Shown here: one piece after another, positions 25,101-33,611 of the stretch
Position numbering within the stretch: position 1 is the stretch's first letter
Layout of the letters: each line of letters opens with the position of its first letter
DNA from: Arcanobacterium urinimassiliense
GTDB taxonomy: Bacteria; Actinomycetota; Actinomycetes; Actinomycetales; Actinomycetaceae
Direction of reading: 5' to 3'
DNA length: 64,000 nt
Assembly (NCBI RefSeq): GCF_900119495.1
Contig: NZ_LT632435.1
Location: 1,237,847-1,301,846, forward strand
The notes under the pieces: generated by a model
The model's input: the letters and a program-made list of their open reading frames with translations, nothing else
Database searches by the model: none
What the model was told of the DNA's origin: nothing
Program-made: the position numbers and the translations under genes

Positions 25101-25914
25101 GGTCAGCGTATTCAATTAAAGAATGCTCTTTTTTATACTGAAAATACTTCTCCACTATTTGTAAGAAAGCAGCTCGATTACGGAGTTTTTCTATCGCTTT
25201 ATTTAAGTCTGTACGCGCTGTGCTAGCTTCGGTACCTCGAAAAGGATCTTTTCGAAAACTCTGCCCACTCAATAAATCCTCTGTAGCTGCCGCCTCTTCC
25301 AGAAAAGCGCTCCGCACTTCCGAAGTTTGTAATTGATTACCAATAATTTTTTCTGTCAGGGCTAAAGCAGCACCGCTCACAGTACTAGCTGGTATTCTCC
25401 GCAGTTCATCAATATCTTCCGCAACAGAAAAATTGCGTACTATATCCTGCATAATCAGCCACCGCTCTGCATCGGTAATAAGCCGGGCGCGCGCATTTTC
25501 TCCAATCAACATGGCATAAGAAGTGGCCAAATCAGAAGCAAAAGCGTTATAGGTACTCACGGTCGGGCGCTGCAACTGTGCATGTATCTTCGCCGCTTGC
25601 TCATTTGCTTCCAAAGAGTGGAAAGAATTATCTATGCGGAACTTTTTATTCACCGTCTGTAAACTGTGGCTCGCCCGCGCCGCTAATTCTCCTGCAGCTT
25701 TGCGGGTAAAAGTCAGCCCTAGTACTTCCTGGGGAGCTACTTCTCCACTCGCCACTTTCCAAGCAATACGCTGCGTCATAGTGGCAGTTTTACCGGAACC
25801 TGCACCCGCTACTACTAAAATTGCCGGGGCGCTAGAACAAATTACTGCTTCTTGCTCTGGAGTAGGAGGAAATTTTAAAGTACTGACGAAATCAGTAAAA
25901 CTTAGTGAGCTCAT
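22198..25914 (-). CDS. adnB: Helicase-nuclease subunit AdnB-like (UvrD-type motor plus RecB-type nuclease)
   Basis: A 1,238-residue protein with a complete superfamily 1 motor: Walker A VVAGAGSGKTATM (about residue 35), ILDEYQDTS (about 301), GDPNQAIYGWRGA and VLTMHSAKGLEWD (about 718). A C-terminal RecB-family nuclease domain carries VDWKTGKRP and a REYQLAIYRLAW helix (about 1155). With the upstream gene it forms the actinobacterial AdnAB end-resection machine for double-strand break repair. The ATG overlaps the adnA stop (ATGA), so the subunits are translationally coupled. It is longer than mycobacterial AdnB; the extra length is mainly acidic linkers around residues 890-1020. Confidence 0.85.
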   Translation of the reverse strand: MSSLSFTDFVSTLKFPPTPEQEAVICSSAPAILVVAGAGSGKTATMTQRIAWKVASGEVAPQEVLGLTFTRKAAGELAARASHSLQTVNKKFRIDNSFHSLEANEQAAKIHAQLQRPTVSTYNAFASDLATSYAMLIGENARARLITDAERWLIMQDIVRNFSVAEDIDELRRIPASTVSGAALALTEKIIGNQLQTSEVRSAFLEEAAATEDLLSGQSFRKDPFRGTEASTARTDLNKAIEKLRNRAAFLQIVEKYFQYKKEHSLIEYADQVAIAGRVLREVPEIGEELRKKYKLIILDEYQDTSINEAQFLAAAFRGSYSLCAVGDPNQAIYGWRGASANALSDFIEAFSVAEENVLSLSTAFRNGKNILAAANRITKGFSKEPDITKIYEKVKNFNLQERPWLSKPARITTPAMEKLHKKLPQLNAAPGAATGKVLYTHRILRQDSYRAIAQNIAKYFQAAGVSEEGKFSGKSLTAAVLLRKNRYIPDVVEALRAENLEVEVLSGEAIITFPEIKVVRSLLRIAIDTTRNDDLLYLENFFHLGAKDLYAFSHLEIADNSGSKEDGPRKENANTRVEYLDYVLKPHLLIGWENISAVGQERFCHIAKLVRKIRQNLQLPLPELIRLAEDLLDLPIYAASRGQGSAQMRTALQIFINMGEEYAAAQERTALRDFLDWLELAAEKESGDNITYGVDAAPTELYTDITPSQGVVQVLTMHSAKGLEWDIVAIPEMMQREFGKASGTIWNTDSQSLPVSLRLDKKYIPNFQVAGAEIPQIAFENEIDPEYYRAGVLCWMYFHYKNRLVPKYAADEERRLAYVAFTRPKKLLILATYIYKDNEKALQIAESCLKHIKEATEWNGNPLLTDSKEIYSPFLVELFDAEDEITAENNLIECDTENEGVFRTEEHLFDMESYLSWCKKRFPQWWESQSVAVDASVAGDSTASTPKSVFPEWPVEKLLKSGDDLRYWPADVQRSLETAAESETEMTDAAAQELLAQLRAEAELLVAEKEAAEQDTEELELGPYLTASSLVAISGNAQEFLLQQLRPCPTRPLRAARRGTAVHAAIAEYFSTPAVLDIDAVAEPGEMPLDAASEITAADEKKLYQRFLDSPFATCQPVAIEQPVEITLNDTPVRCVIDAVFDTSEIPGHRPFTIVDWKTGKRPGAADLPSREYQLAIYRLAWAHARDIDLEDIEVCFYYLGENDPQRRLLRGRVMSREEIIANMDKNLRAAQATLFQ

Positions 25915-28900
25915 GAAAATATTCTCTCCCCTTCTTGCGCAGGGCACAGTGCCTTAAACTGGCAACTCCGGCAATTATCAGAACTGGGAACTGCCAAAAA
26001 ATTTGGCCCTTTCTCTAGCTGTGCTGCTTCATGTAGAAGTTGGTAAGTATCTCTAATTGCTGCTTCCTCGCTTGGCTCCTGCTCTCGGGGCGGTATGGTC
26101 CTCGCGTCGGTATTTATATAAAGTAGAGCAGCTCCCACAGAATGTAAATTCTCTTTTTCTTTACCTGGGGGCAGCTTTACTGATCCGTTGTTCACCAACC
26201 ATTGGTAAATACGCAACTGCGGATGACCCGGTATCTCATCTTTTGCAGGAGCATTCTTCCCCGTCTTTAAATCGACCACCCGCACTTGAGTTGGATCTTG
26301 TGAATCATATTCTAGACGGTCTATTTTGGAATTAACTTCTATCTCTTTATCACGATACTGAGCCCGTAATTCCGGATAAACTTCCTGTAAATTATCCGGC
26401 AAATTCTGCAAATAATCGCAATACTTTTCCAACATTTCTTCCGCTCTTTCCCGTAGATAGAGCGTAGAAGCCAAAGATTGATCTAAGTTCAATTCTGCCC
26501 ACCGAGCTGCTAATTCATCTAAAAGTACTTGCAGAGTTTGCGTATAATCTCCTTCTAAACGCGGATGATTCTCGGCAATAGAATGAATTAATATCCCCAT
26601 ATCCCGGCTCAAAGTATCACTAGCGCGCGCTCCATCAATACTCGAGAAGAAAGAACGCAATGGACACTTCATCGTCATTTCCGTACGCGAAGGAGAAATT
26701 CGCCATTTATCTTCGCCTAAAGGCTCCTGCGTACTGATAGGCAGCTCTGCTACAGACTCCGGTATTCTAAGTAGCCCTGATTTTTGCAAATCTTCCGCAA
26801 TAGCTTCCACTCCCGCAGCTAAGCTCGCATTTTTACTCTTTCGGTATCGATATATACTTCCCAGTAAACTTTCTTTATCTAGCGGCAAAGCCGATTCTTC
26901 CTGATGATGTAAAACAAAATCCGCACTAGTAAGCCAATCTATAAAGCGCGAAGGACTTTCTTCTTCATTGTCTAAACACCCTATAAACAGGGATTTTTCC
27001 GCCCGACTCGCTGCTTGCAGCAACATTCGCAATTCATCGTCAATTACATCTGCATAAGTCTGCTGCGGATCTAAATCTGCCCCCGCTATATGCGCAGCCA
27101 GAGTGACGGTACAGAGCTCTGGCACTTTCGTAAGCGGATTTCGAAGACGTGTATCCGGCCAGGTCCCCTCGTCTACTCCATACAACATCACATGCTCCCA
27201 AGATCTCCCACTGCTAGCAGAAGGAGTAATCAGAGTAACCTCATCTCCTCCTTGACCCGTGCGAGCAATGCTATCTTCCGGCACATCTTGCGTGATTAAA
27301 TACTCTAGTAGCGTATACAGATTAGAATTTTCCGGATCCCGCTCATATAGGCGCTGTGCTACCCGGAAAAGCTGAATCATCACATCTAAATCCATATTTG
27401 CAACTTCAGCTGCTATCCCCGATGAGAGAGCAATTTTCTGCCAAGTTTCCGCTAACCCTATCGCCTCCCAGATTTGCCACAGAGCATCCTCTGGATTTGC
27501 ATTGGCTGCCGCTTGGGTAGCAATTACCAATTGCGCTGCCTGTGCAAATTCCGGAACTTTCGCCAATATCGGATCTTGCGGATTCCTAGCCAACAAACCA
27601 ATTAACTCATCGCTACTACGGCTTCCGCCCTGTGCTATTTCCCAACCCCGCAATTCCTCAATTGCTAAGCGCATACGCCCCGGATTAATAGTTAAAAACT
27701 TTCCCGCCAATAATTCTTGTACTAGCTGCGGAGTAATTTTTTCCCGCAACTCTAAATCGTCCAGTTTCGAAAGTGCAATCTGGCACAGAACAAGCAGGGA
27801 TTCTACCACTGCATAATCTTTCAAAGGCTGGGTAGCTGGCAAAACCGCCACCGGAACCCCTAAGCGCACTAAAGATTGCCGTAAACGCACTAGATTATTT
27901 TGCGATCTGGTAATCACTGCCATTTGCCCATAAGGCGCCCCTTCACACAGATGCAACCTACGGAAATGCTGAGCAATATAATTAATTTCTTCAATTTCAT
28001 TAGGAAAACTGCGAAATTCTACTGCATCATCCAGCTTTGCAACCTCCGCAGCTAATTTATATTTACGCTGTTTACCGCCGCCCGCAGTATGAATTCCAGA
28101 AGAAATTTTTGCAAGCAACCGCTGCAACTCTTCTCCACCCCGATAGCCGAACTCTAAATAAAAACGCTGCGCTTCTAAGCCACCGGATTTTTTGGGGCGG
28201 GTAAGTAAATCAGAAAATCGAGCTACTCCGCCTCGAAAGCCTTGCACACCTTGATCGGGATTTCCGAATGCTACTATTGCGGAACCATCCGCTTGCAACT
28301 GCTTTAGAAGTGTAAGCAATGACAGTGAAGCATTTTGTAAATCATCTATAAGTACCCAATCCCAGCGGGGTTTTTTCATATCTAAAGCTTTTAATTCTGC
28401 TGCCGCGAAAGCCGCCGTCCAATGCCTAAGTATTCCTGCGGCACTGCTCACTAGCCGCGCATGATCTATCCGATCTGGATTAGCTGATTTTATTCCAGCC
28501 GCCGCCGCTAAAGATTTTTCATAAGCAGCCATTATTTCACTACCAATACCCCAAATTGGGTTGTGGTACTTCTCCCCTAATTGCGCCAAATCTGCCGGAG
28601 TTAGATTTAATTCCGCTGCGCGCATTAATAAATCACGAAATTCAGAACGAAAATCCGGTAATCCTTGTGCGTCAGCATTAAATTTTTCTAAACCAGGAAA
28701 AGAAAAAATCGCCTCCGCATTCTCTGCTCCGCCCGCCAAGGTAAAAATTTCTTTTAATATTAGATCCTGCTCTGCTCCCGAAAGTAGCTGCGGTTCTTCT
28801 CGCCCTACTGCCTGAGCAAAAGTAGAAAGAATAGTGAAAGCAAAAGCGGCAACCGATTGCACCGAAATGTTATCTGGAAGCCCACCGAGAGTGCGCGATA

Positions 28901-29099
28901 AAGAATTACGCAGATCACCAGCTGCTTTTCTATCTGCATTTAGCACGGCAATTCGCGCCCCCGGATATTTACGCGCAATTTGCTCTACACAAGCTGCCAA
29001 CAGGGTACTCTTGCCGCTACCAGGCGCGCCTAGTACAGATAAAGCACAAGCGGGGAGGCATGCCTCTAATACCGCTTGTTGCGATGAATCTAATTGCAC
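25911..29099 (-). CDS. adnA: Helicase-nuclease subunit AdnA-like (UvrD-type motor, Fe-S nuclease)
   Basis: A 1,062-residue protein with Walker A VLGAPGSGKSTLL (about residue 24) but motif II written IDDLQNA instead of DEYQDT. The C-terminal nuclease has VVDLKTGKN and HPQLRIYQWL (about 940-960). Cysteines at MKCPLRSFF (about 811) and CRSCQFKALCP (about 1045) fit a 4Fe-4S cluster of AddB type. It is the first gene of the adnA-adnB pair, as in mycobacteria. A GAGGAAAAA site precedes both a TTG (29102) and a GTG (29099); the GTG has better spacing. Confidence 0.83.
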   Translation of the reverse strand: MQLDSSQQAVLEACLPACALSVLGAPGSGKSTLLAACVEQIARKYPGARIAVLNADRKAAGDLRNSLSRTLGGLPDNISVQSVAAFAFTILSTFAQAVGREEPQLLSGAEQDLILKEIFTLAGGAENAEAIFSFPGLEKFNADAQGLPDFRSEFRDLLMRAAELNLTPADLAQLGEKYHNPIWGIGSEIMAAYEKSLAAAAGIKSANPDRIDHARLVSSAAGILRHWTAAFAAAELKALDMKKPRWDWVLIDDLQNASLSLLTLLKQLQADGSAIVAFGNPDQGVQGFRGGVARFSDLLTRPKKSGGLEAQRFYLEFGYRGGEELQRLLAKISSGIHTAGGGKQRKYKLAAEVAKLDDAVEFRSFPNEIEEINYIAQHFRRLHLCEGAPYGQMAVITRSQNNLVRLRQSLVRLGVPVAVLPATQPLKDYAVVESLLVLCQIALSKLDDLELREKITPQLVQELLAGKFLTINPGRMRLAIEELRGWEIAQGGSRSSDELIGLLARNPQDPILAKVPEFAQAAQLVIATQAAANANPEDALWQIWEAIGLAETWQKIALSSGIAAEVANMDLDVMIQLFRVAQRLYERDPENSNLYTLLEYLITQDVPEDSIARTGQGGDEVTLITPSASSGRSWEHVMLYGVDEGTWPDTRLRNPLTKVPELCTVTLAAHIAGADLDPQQTYADVIDDELRMLLQAASRAEKSLFIGCLDNEEESPSRFIDWLTSADFVLHHQEESALPLDKESLLGSIYRYRKSKNASLAAGVEAIAEDLQKSGLLRIPESVAELPISTQEPLGEDKWRISPSRTEMTMKCPLRSFFSSIDGARASDTLSRDMGILIHSIAENHPRLEGDYTQTLQVLLDELAARWAELNLDQSLASTLYLRERAEEMLEKYCDYLQNLPDNLQEVYPELRAQYRDKEIEVNSKIDRLEYDSQDPTQVRVVDLKTGKNAPAKDEIPGHPQLRIYQWLVNNGSVKLPPGKEKENLHSVGAALLYINTDARTIPPREQEPSEEAAIRDTYQLLHEAAQLEKGPNFLAVPSSDNCRSCQFKALCPAQEGERIFS

Positions 29100-29344
29100 C
29101 AATTTTTCCTCTATCCGCTCGGCGTTGAATTTCTACTTTTAAGAATAGCTGAGCCCTCCGAAAAATTTTTTGCCTCCGGAGAATCTTCACCTACCCAAAG
29201 CAGACTCCACCTAGCCAAAGCAGAAAAGAGAGCCCGCTCTCCTCAGATTCCGCTTCCCTGCCCCACGCGCTAGACTTAAATACGAATAATCAAAGAAAGA
29301 AATTAAATCTCAGGCGGGCAGAGCCGCGGAAAAGCGAGGTTGCT

Positions 29345-29569
29345 ATGGATATTAGCGTAGGGGTATACCATTCAGATGTGACGCTTACCCTGGATGTAGA
29401 TATGAATGCAGAAGAACTTACTTCCGCCATCACTGAAGCCTTAGAGGAACAAAAACTACTGAAATTACCTGGGAAAGATGGCAGCCAACTTATAATACCG
29501 GCCTCTTCACTTAGCTATGTGAAAATTCTGAAAGAAGAGCAACGGCGGGTAGGGTTTGGCTTTATTTAA
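29345..29569 (+). CDS. DUF3107 family protein
   Basis: A 74-residue protein beginning MDISVGVYHSDVTLTLDVDMNAEEL and ending QRRVGFGFI, the hallmark ends of DUF3107. The family is found in actinobacteria and has no defined function. A GAGG lies five bases before the ATG. It sits 21 bases upstream of the DEAD-box helicase gene, a pairing also seen in mycobacteria at a similar place, so the two may be co-transcribed. Confidence 0.85.
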   Translation: MDISVGVYHSDVTLTLDVDMNAEELTSAITEALEEQKLLKLPGKDGSQLIIPASSLSYVKILKEEQRRVGFGFI

Positions 29570-29590
29570 AAAGAAAGTTTATTTATAGTA

Positions 29591-31141
29591 ATGACGCAAA
29601 TATCCGGAATTGTTGATACTTCTCACTCCGCCGTTCCACAAGAACCGCAAACAGCTGCTGATATTAGTGGCACTGGCGAAGAAATGCAGCTAGATAAAAA
29701 GAGTTTTGCAGATTTTCATATTTCACAGCCAGTGGTAGAAGCTTTAGCGGAAAAAGGAATCGTCCACCCCTTTCCTATTCAGGCTCTTACTTTGCCTATT
29801 GCCCTGAAACGAGCCGATATTATTGGTCAAGCAAAAACGGGGACGGGGAAAACTCTCGGCTTTGGTTTGCCGATGTTAGAAAACGTAGTAGGAGAAGGTG
29901 AAACCGGCTGGGAGGATTTAGAAAACCCGGGAGACCCTCAAGGGATTGTAATACTTCCGACCCGAGAGCTGGCCAAGCAAGTAGCCAATGATTTACGTGA
30001 CGCAGCTGCAAAACGCCACGTACGGATAGTAGAGATTTACGGCGGAAAAGCTTACGAACCGCAAGTAGAAGCCTTAAAAGCGGGAGCGGAAATAGTAGTG
30101 GGCACTCCCGGGCGGCTGATTGATTTACTAAAGCAGCACACTCTGCGCTTGCAAAATGTGCAAACTGTGGTGCTAGACGAAGCCGATGAAATGCTCGATT
30201 TAGGATTTCTAGAGGACGTGGAGACGCTTCTGGCTGCCACTCCTCCTAATCGGCATACTATGCTCTTTTCGGCCACTATGCCGGGCCCGGTAATCGCCAT
30301 GGCCAGGCGCTATATGAGCAAACCGACGCATATTCGCGCGCAAGATCCGCGCGATGATTCCACCACGGTAAAGAGTGTGCAGCAAGTAGTCTATCGATGC
30401 CACTCCTTGAATAAAATAGAAGTGGTAGCGCGGATTCTCCAAGCTCGCGAGCGCGGATTGACCATTATCTTCACGAAAACTAAACGCACAGCTTCTCAGC
30501 TGGCAGCAGATTTAGAAAAGCGCGGTTTCGCCACCGGTGCCCTCCACGGAGATTTGGGGCAAGGAGCGCGCGAACAGGCGATGCGAGCTTTCCGAAAAGG
30601 AAAGATAGATGTATTAGTGGCCACCGATGTGGCAGCGCGGGGAATTGATGTAGACGACGTCACCCACGTCATCAACTATCAATGCCCAGAAGATGCCAAG
30701 ATTTATTTACATCGGATTGGGCGCACTGGCCGAGCCGGCAATAAAGGCACCGCAATTACTTTCGTAGATTGGGAAGATTTAACCCGTTGGGCAGTAATTA
30801 ACAATACTTTGAAATTAAATTTCCCTACGCCAGTGGAGACTTATCACACTTCGGAACATCTTTACACTGATTTAGATATTCCGACGGAAGTGACTGGAAA
30901 ACTGCCGCGCGATAAGCAGCTGCGAGCTGGGTTGGCGGCAGAGGAAATTGAGGATTTAGGGGAAACTGGTATTCGGAGCAAACGGAGGCGCTCGAGCCAA
31001 GCTAGTGGTTCGCGCCGCCGCTCTAGTGAAAAAACATCCCGACGCCGCACCCACAAAGCTGCCCGAGGAAGTAAAAGAGATAAAAATAGTGCAGCGGCGA
31101 AAGCACCTTCGCCGCGGAAGCGGAAGCGAATCCGCAAATAA
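29591..31141 (+). CDS. DEAD-box RNA helicase
   Basis: A 516-residue helicase with Q-motif (FHISQPVVEALAEKGIVHPFPIQ), AKTGTGKT (about residue 82), PTRELAKQ, TPGRLID, DEAD, SAT, then the second RecA domain with ATDVAARGID and HRIGRTGRAG. The last 75 residues are a basic, disordered RNA-binding tail rich in Arg, Lys and Ser. It unwinds short RNA duplexes, probably in ribosome assembly or RNA decay. It corresponds to RhlE-type genes of other actinobacteria. The ribosome site is weak. Confidence 0.9.
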   Translation: MTQISGIVDTSHSAVPQEPQTAADISGTGEEMQLDKKSFADFHISQPVVEALAEKGIVHPFPIQALTLPIALKRADIIGQAKTGTGKTLGFGLPMLENVVGEGETGWEDLENPGDPQGIVILPTRELAKQVANDLRDAAAKRHVRIVEIYGGKAYEPQVEALKAGAEIVVGTPGRLIDLLKQHTLRLQNVQTVVLDEADEMLDLGFLEDVETLLAATPPNRHTMLFSATMPGPVIAMARRYMSKPTHIRAQDPRDDSTTVKSVQQVVYRCHSLNKIEVVARILQARERGLTIIFTKTKRTASQLAADLEKRGFATGALHGDLGQGAREQAMRAFRKGKIDVLVATDVAARGIDVDDVTHVINYQCPEDAKIYLHRIGRTGRAGNKGTAITFVDWEDLTRWAVINNTLKLNFPTPVETYHTSEHLYTDLDIPTEVTGKLPRDKQLRAGLAAEEIEDLGETGIRSKRRRSSQASGSRRRSSEKTSRRRTHKAARGSKRDKNSAAAKAPSPRKRKRIRK

Positions 31142-31145
31142 GTAA

Positions 31146-31997
31146 CTATTTTATTTCTGGCTGCAACACCGGTAAGTAAGTATCGGCGCAGAGAGCAGAA
31201 AATACTTCTGGGCTAGTGCAATTTTCTCCTAATCGGTTAGGTTTCCCCCGCCCGTGGTAATCACTAGCACCTAAAGCGGCTAAGCCTAACTCCGATACCA
31301 GCTTCGCCAAAGAATCACGCAACTCGGGTAAATTGTCACGATGCGCTACTTCTACTCCGAATAACCCCGCATCTCTGAAAATGGAGAAAGCAGAATCAGA
31401 AATCATTTGCCCACGTTTCGGGGCGCGGGGATGCGCCAGCACCGCTTTCCCACCGGCTTTCACTACCCATTCGATAGCTTCTAATGTACTAGGAGCATAC
31501 TGCGGTAAATAGTACTTACCACTCGGGTGCAAGATTGTGGCAAATGCAGCACTACGATCCGGCACGTAGCCTTTTTTCACTAAGACATCAGCAATATGTG
31601 GCCGCCCTAGAGAGCGGCTCCGCTCTCCCTCCTCCACTACCTCTTCCCAGGTAATTGGATAGTCGAGTGCAATTTTTTCCACCATTTTTTGTGCACGCTC
31701 TTGGCGAGAAGTACGCAATTTTTCCTGATGTAGCCGCAATTCGGGAAACTCTGGATTAAAAAGGAACCCGAGCAGATGCACGCTTATATTTTCCCAGCGG
31801 GTACTGATTTCCATTCCCCGCACTAAACTCACTCCGCTGCTATTTACCTGCGCAGCAGCTTCTTGCCAACCGGCGATAGTGTCATGATCAGTGATTCCCA
31901 CTACTGTTAAGCTCGCTTTTTGGGCAGAGTATAGGAGCTGCTGGGGCGTATCGGTACCATCTGAGCAGTTCGTATGCGCATGTAAATCAATAAGCAT
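31146..31997 (-). CDS. PHP-domain phosphoesterase (YciV/RNase AM-like)
   Basis: A 283-residue PHP protein with the metal-binding motifs DLHAHTNCSDGT (N-terminus), GITDHDT, GMEIST, VLAHPRAPK and ASDYHGRGK. Relatives act as 3',5'-nucleoside bisphosphate phosphatase or as a 5'-3' exoribonuclease on RNA. The frame is open for 38 codons further upstream, but the ATG at 31997 starts exactly at the conserved LIDLHAH strand. It ends four bases from the helicase stop on the opposite strand. Confidence 0.85.
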   Translation of the reverse strand: MLIDLHAHTNCSDGTDTPQQLLYSAQKASLTVVGITDHDTIAGWQEAAAQVNSSGVSLVRGMEISTRWENISVHLLGFLFNPEFPELRLHQEKLRTSRQERAQKMVEKIALDYPITWEEVVEEGERSRSLGRPHIADVLVKKGYVPDRSAAFATILHPSGKYYLPQYAPSTLEAIEWVVKAGGKAVLAHPRAPKRGQMISDSAFSIFRDAGLFGVEVAHRDNLPELRDSLAKLVSELGLAALGASDYHGRGKPNRLGENCTSPEVFSALCADTYLPVLQPEIK

Positions 31998-32027
31998 ATA
32001 TAAAGGATACGTGGAATAATTGCCTAT

Positions 32028-33611
32028 ATGAGGGATGCAGAAAAAATAACCGCTGAAATTGAAAAAAGAGCCCGGGCTCGCTCCCATAGCCCAGAAAATA
32101 GTGCTTTCCAAAAATTTATCGGAGAAGATTGGGGAGAAAGACCCGCTGGGCCAGCTCGAGCAGAGGTAGCAGATTATACTCCCGCTCGCCGAGCAAAACT
32201 CGGAGAGCTATTTCCGGAAGAACGGCTCGTATTTCCCGCGGGCATTTATAAAGTACGCTCTAATGACACCGATTACCGTTTCCGCGCCCACTCCGCTTTC
32301 GCACATTTAACGGGTCTAAGCGCTGAGCAAGAGCCTAATGCGGTATTAGTGCTGCACCCCCAAAAAGAAAGCAGTACCAGCGGAAACGCTAACAACAGCA
32401 CCAGCGGTATCACCCATCGTGCCGTCCTCTATTTTCATCCGCGCACCGCACGCACCGATGCCGAATTTTATAACGATCCACAGTACGGAGAATTTTGGGT
32501 AGGAGCGCGACTTTCTAAGGCAGAAATGAGCACACTCACCGGCTTGGAAGTCAAAAATATTACCGAACTAGAAGCAGATTTAGAAAAAAATCTCGGCAAA
32601 GAGGTAAAAAATCTGCGTATTATTCGCCGGGTAGATAAAAACTGGGAACAAAAAGTGGCAAAACTGCGCTCTCGCTTTTTGCCGGAAATAGCGGAAGCAG
32701 AAAGTGCGGAAAAAGATTTCCAATTGGAAGAAGCCGCCTCCGAATTGCGCTTACGGAAAGATGCTTGGGAAATTGCCCAGATGGAGGCAGCTATAGCGGC
32801 AACTGCGCGCGGATTTCAAGAAATAATTAAAGAATTGCCGCGCGCGCGCCAGCATGTACGCGGAGAGAGAGTAGTGGAAGGAGCCTTTAGCGCTCGGGCC
32901 CGCGAAGAAGGAAATGGGCTGGGATATGAAACTATTGCGGCTAGCGGCAACCACGCCAATACTTTGCATTGGATTCGCAATGACGGCCCGGTACGGGAAG
33001 ACGATTTAATTCTTATTGATGCAGGAATCGAAATAGATTCTCTCTATACAGCAGATATCACCCGTACTCTCCCCGTCAGCGGTTCTTTTACGCCCATACA
33101 AAAGAAAATCTACAATGCGGTACTTGCGGCGGCAGATGCAGCTTTTGTGCGCGCTGGTGAGCCGGGGGTGCGCTTCCGCGATGTACACAGTGCCGCTATG
33201 GAAGTAATAATTGCAAACCTGCAAAATTGGGGAATTCTTCCGGACGGCGAAGCGGGAGAGTTTGCTCGCATGCAGCAATATTATCGGCGCTGGATGCCCC
33301 ACGGAACTTCCCATCATTTAGGAATAGATGTACACGATTGTGCCCAAGCACGCCGGGAAATGTATCAAGAAGCGCTACTCGTGCCAGGCATGATTTTCAC
33401 TATTGAGCCCGGTTTGTATTTTCGGGCAGATGATTTGAAAGTCCCTCCGGAGTTCCGCGGAATTGGCGTGCGCATAGAAGATGATATTCTGGTGACAGAA
33501 TCCGGAGTCCGCCGGCTCTCGGAATTTATACCGCGCAGTGCCACCGCAGTGGAGAATTGGATAGCAGAAATACAGGGTAACTGCCTAGAGGAAAGACCGG
33601 AAAATGAGTAA
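32028..33611 (+). CDS. pepP: Aminopeptidase P (Xaa-Pro aminopeptidase, M24B)
   Basis: A 527-residue cytosolic metallopeptidase that removes N-terminal residues next to proline. It has an N-terminal creatinase-type domain (NDTDYRFRAHSAFAHLTGL) and a C-terminal pita-bread domain with the five metal ligands in LIDAGIE, TADITRTLP, HGTSHHLGIDVHD, IEPGLYF and GVRIEDDILV. It is a little longer than usual because of a variable insert with Ser, Asn and Thr repeats near residue 120. It overlaps the next gene by eight bases. Confidence 0.88.
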   Translation: MRDAEKITAEIEKRARARSHSPENSAFQKFIGEDWGERPAGPARAEVADYTPARRAKLGELFPEERLVFPAGIYKVRSNDTDYRFRAHSAFAHLTGLSAEQEPNAVLVLHPQKESSTSGNANNSTSGITHRAVLYFHPRTARTDAEFYNDPQYGEFWVGARLSKAEMSTLTGLEVKNITELEADLEKNLGKEVKNLRIIRRVDKNWEQKVAKLRSRFLPEIAEAESAEKDFQLEEAASELRLRKDAWEIAQMEAAIAATARGFQEIIKELPRARQHVRGERVVEGAFSARAREEGNGLGYETIAASGNHANTLHWIRNDGPVREDDLILIDAGIEIDSLYTADITRTLPVSGSFTPIQKKIYNAVLAAADAAFVRAGEPGVRFRDVHSAAMEVIIANLQNWGILPDGEAGEFARMQQYYRRWMPHGTSHHLGIDVHDCAQARREMYQEALLVPGMIFTIEPGLYFRADDLKVPPEFRGIGVRIEDDILVTESGVRRLSEFIPRSATAVENWIAEIQGNCLEERPENE

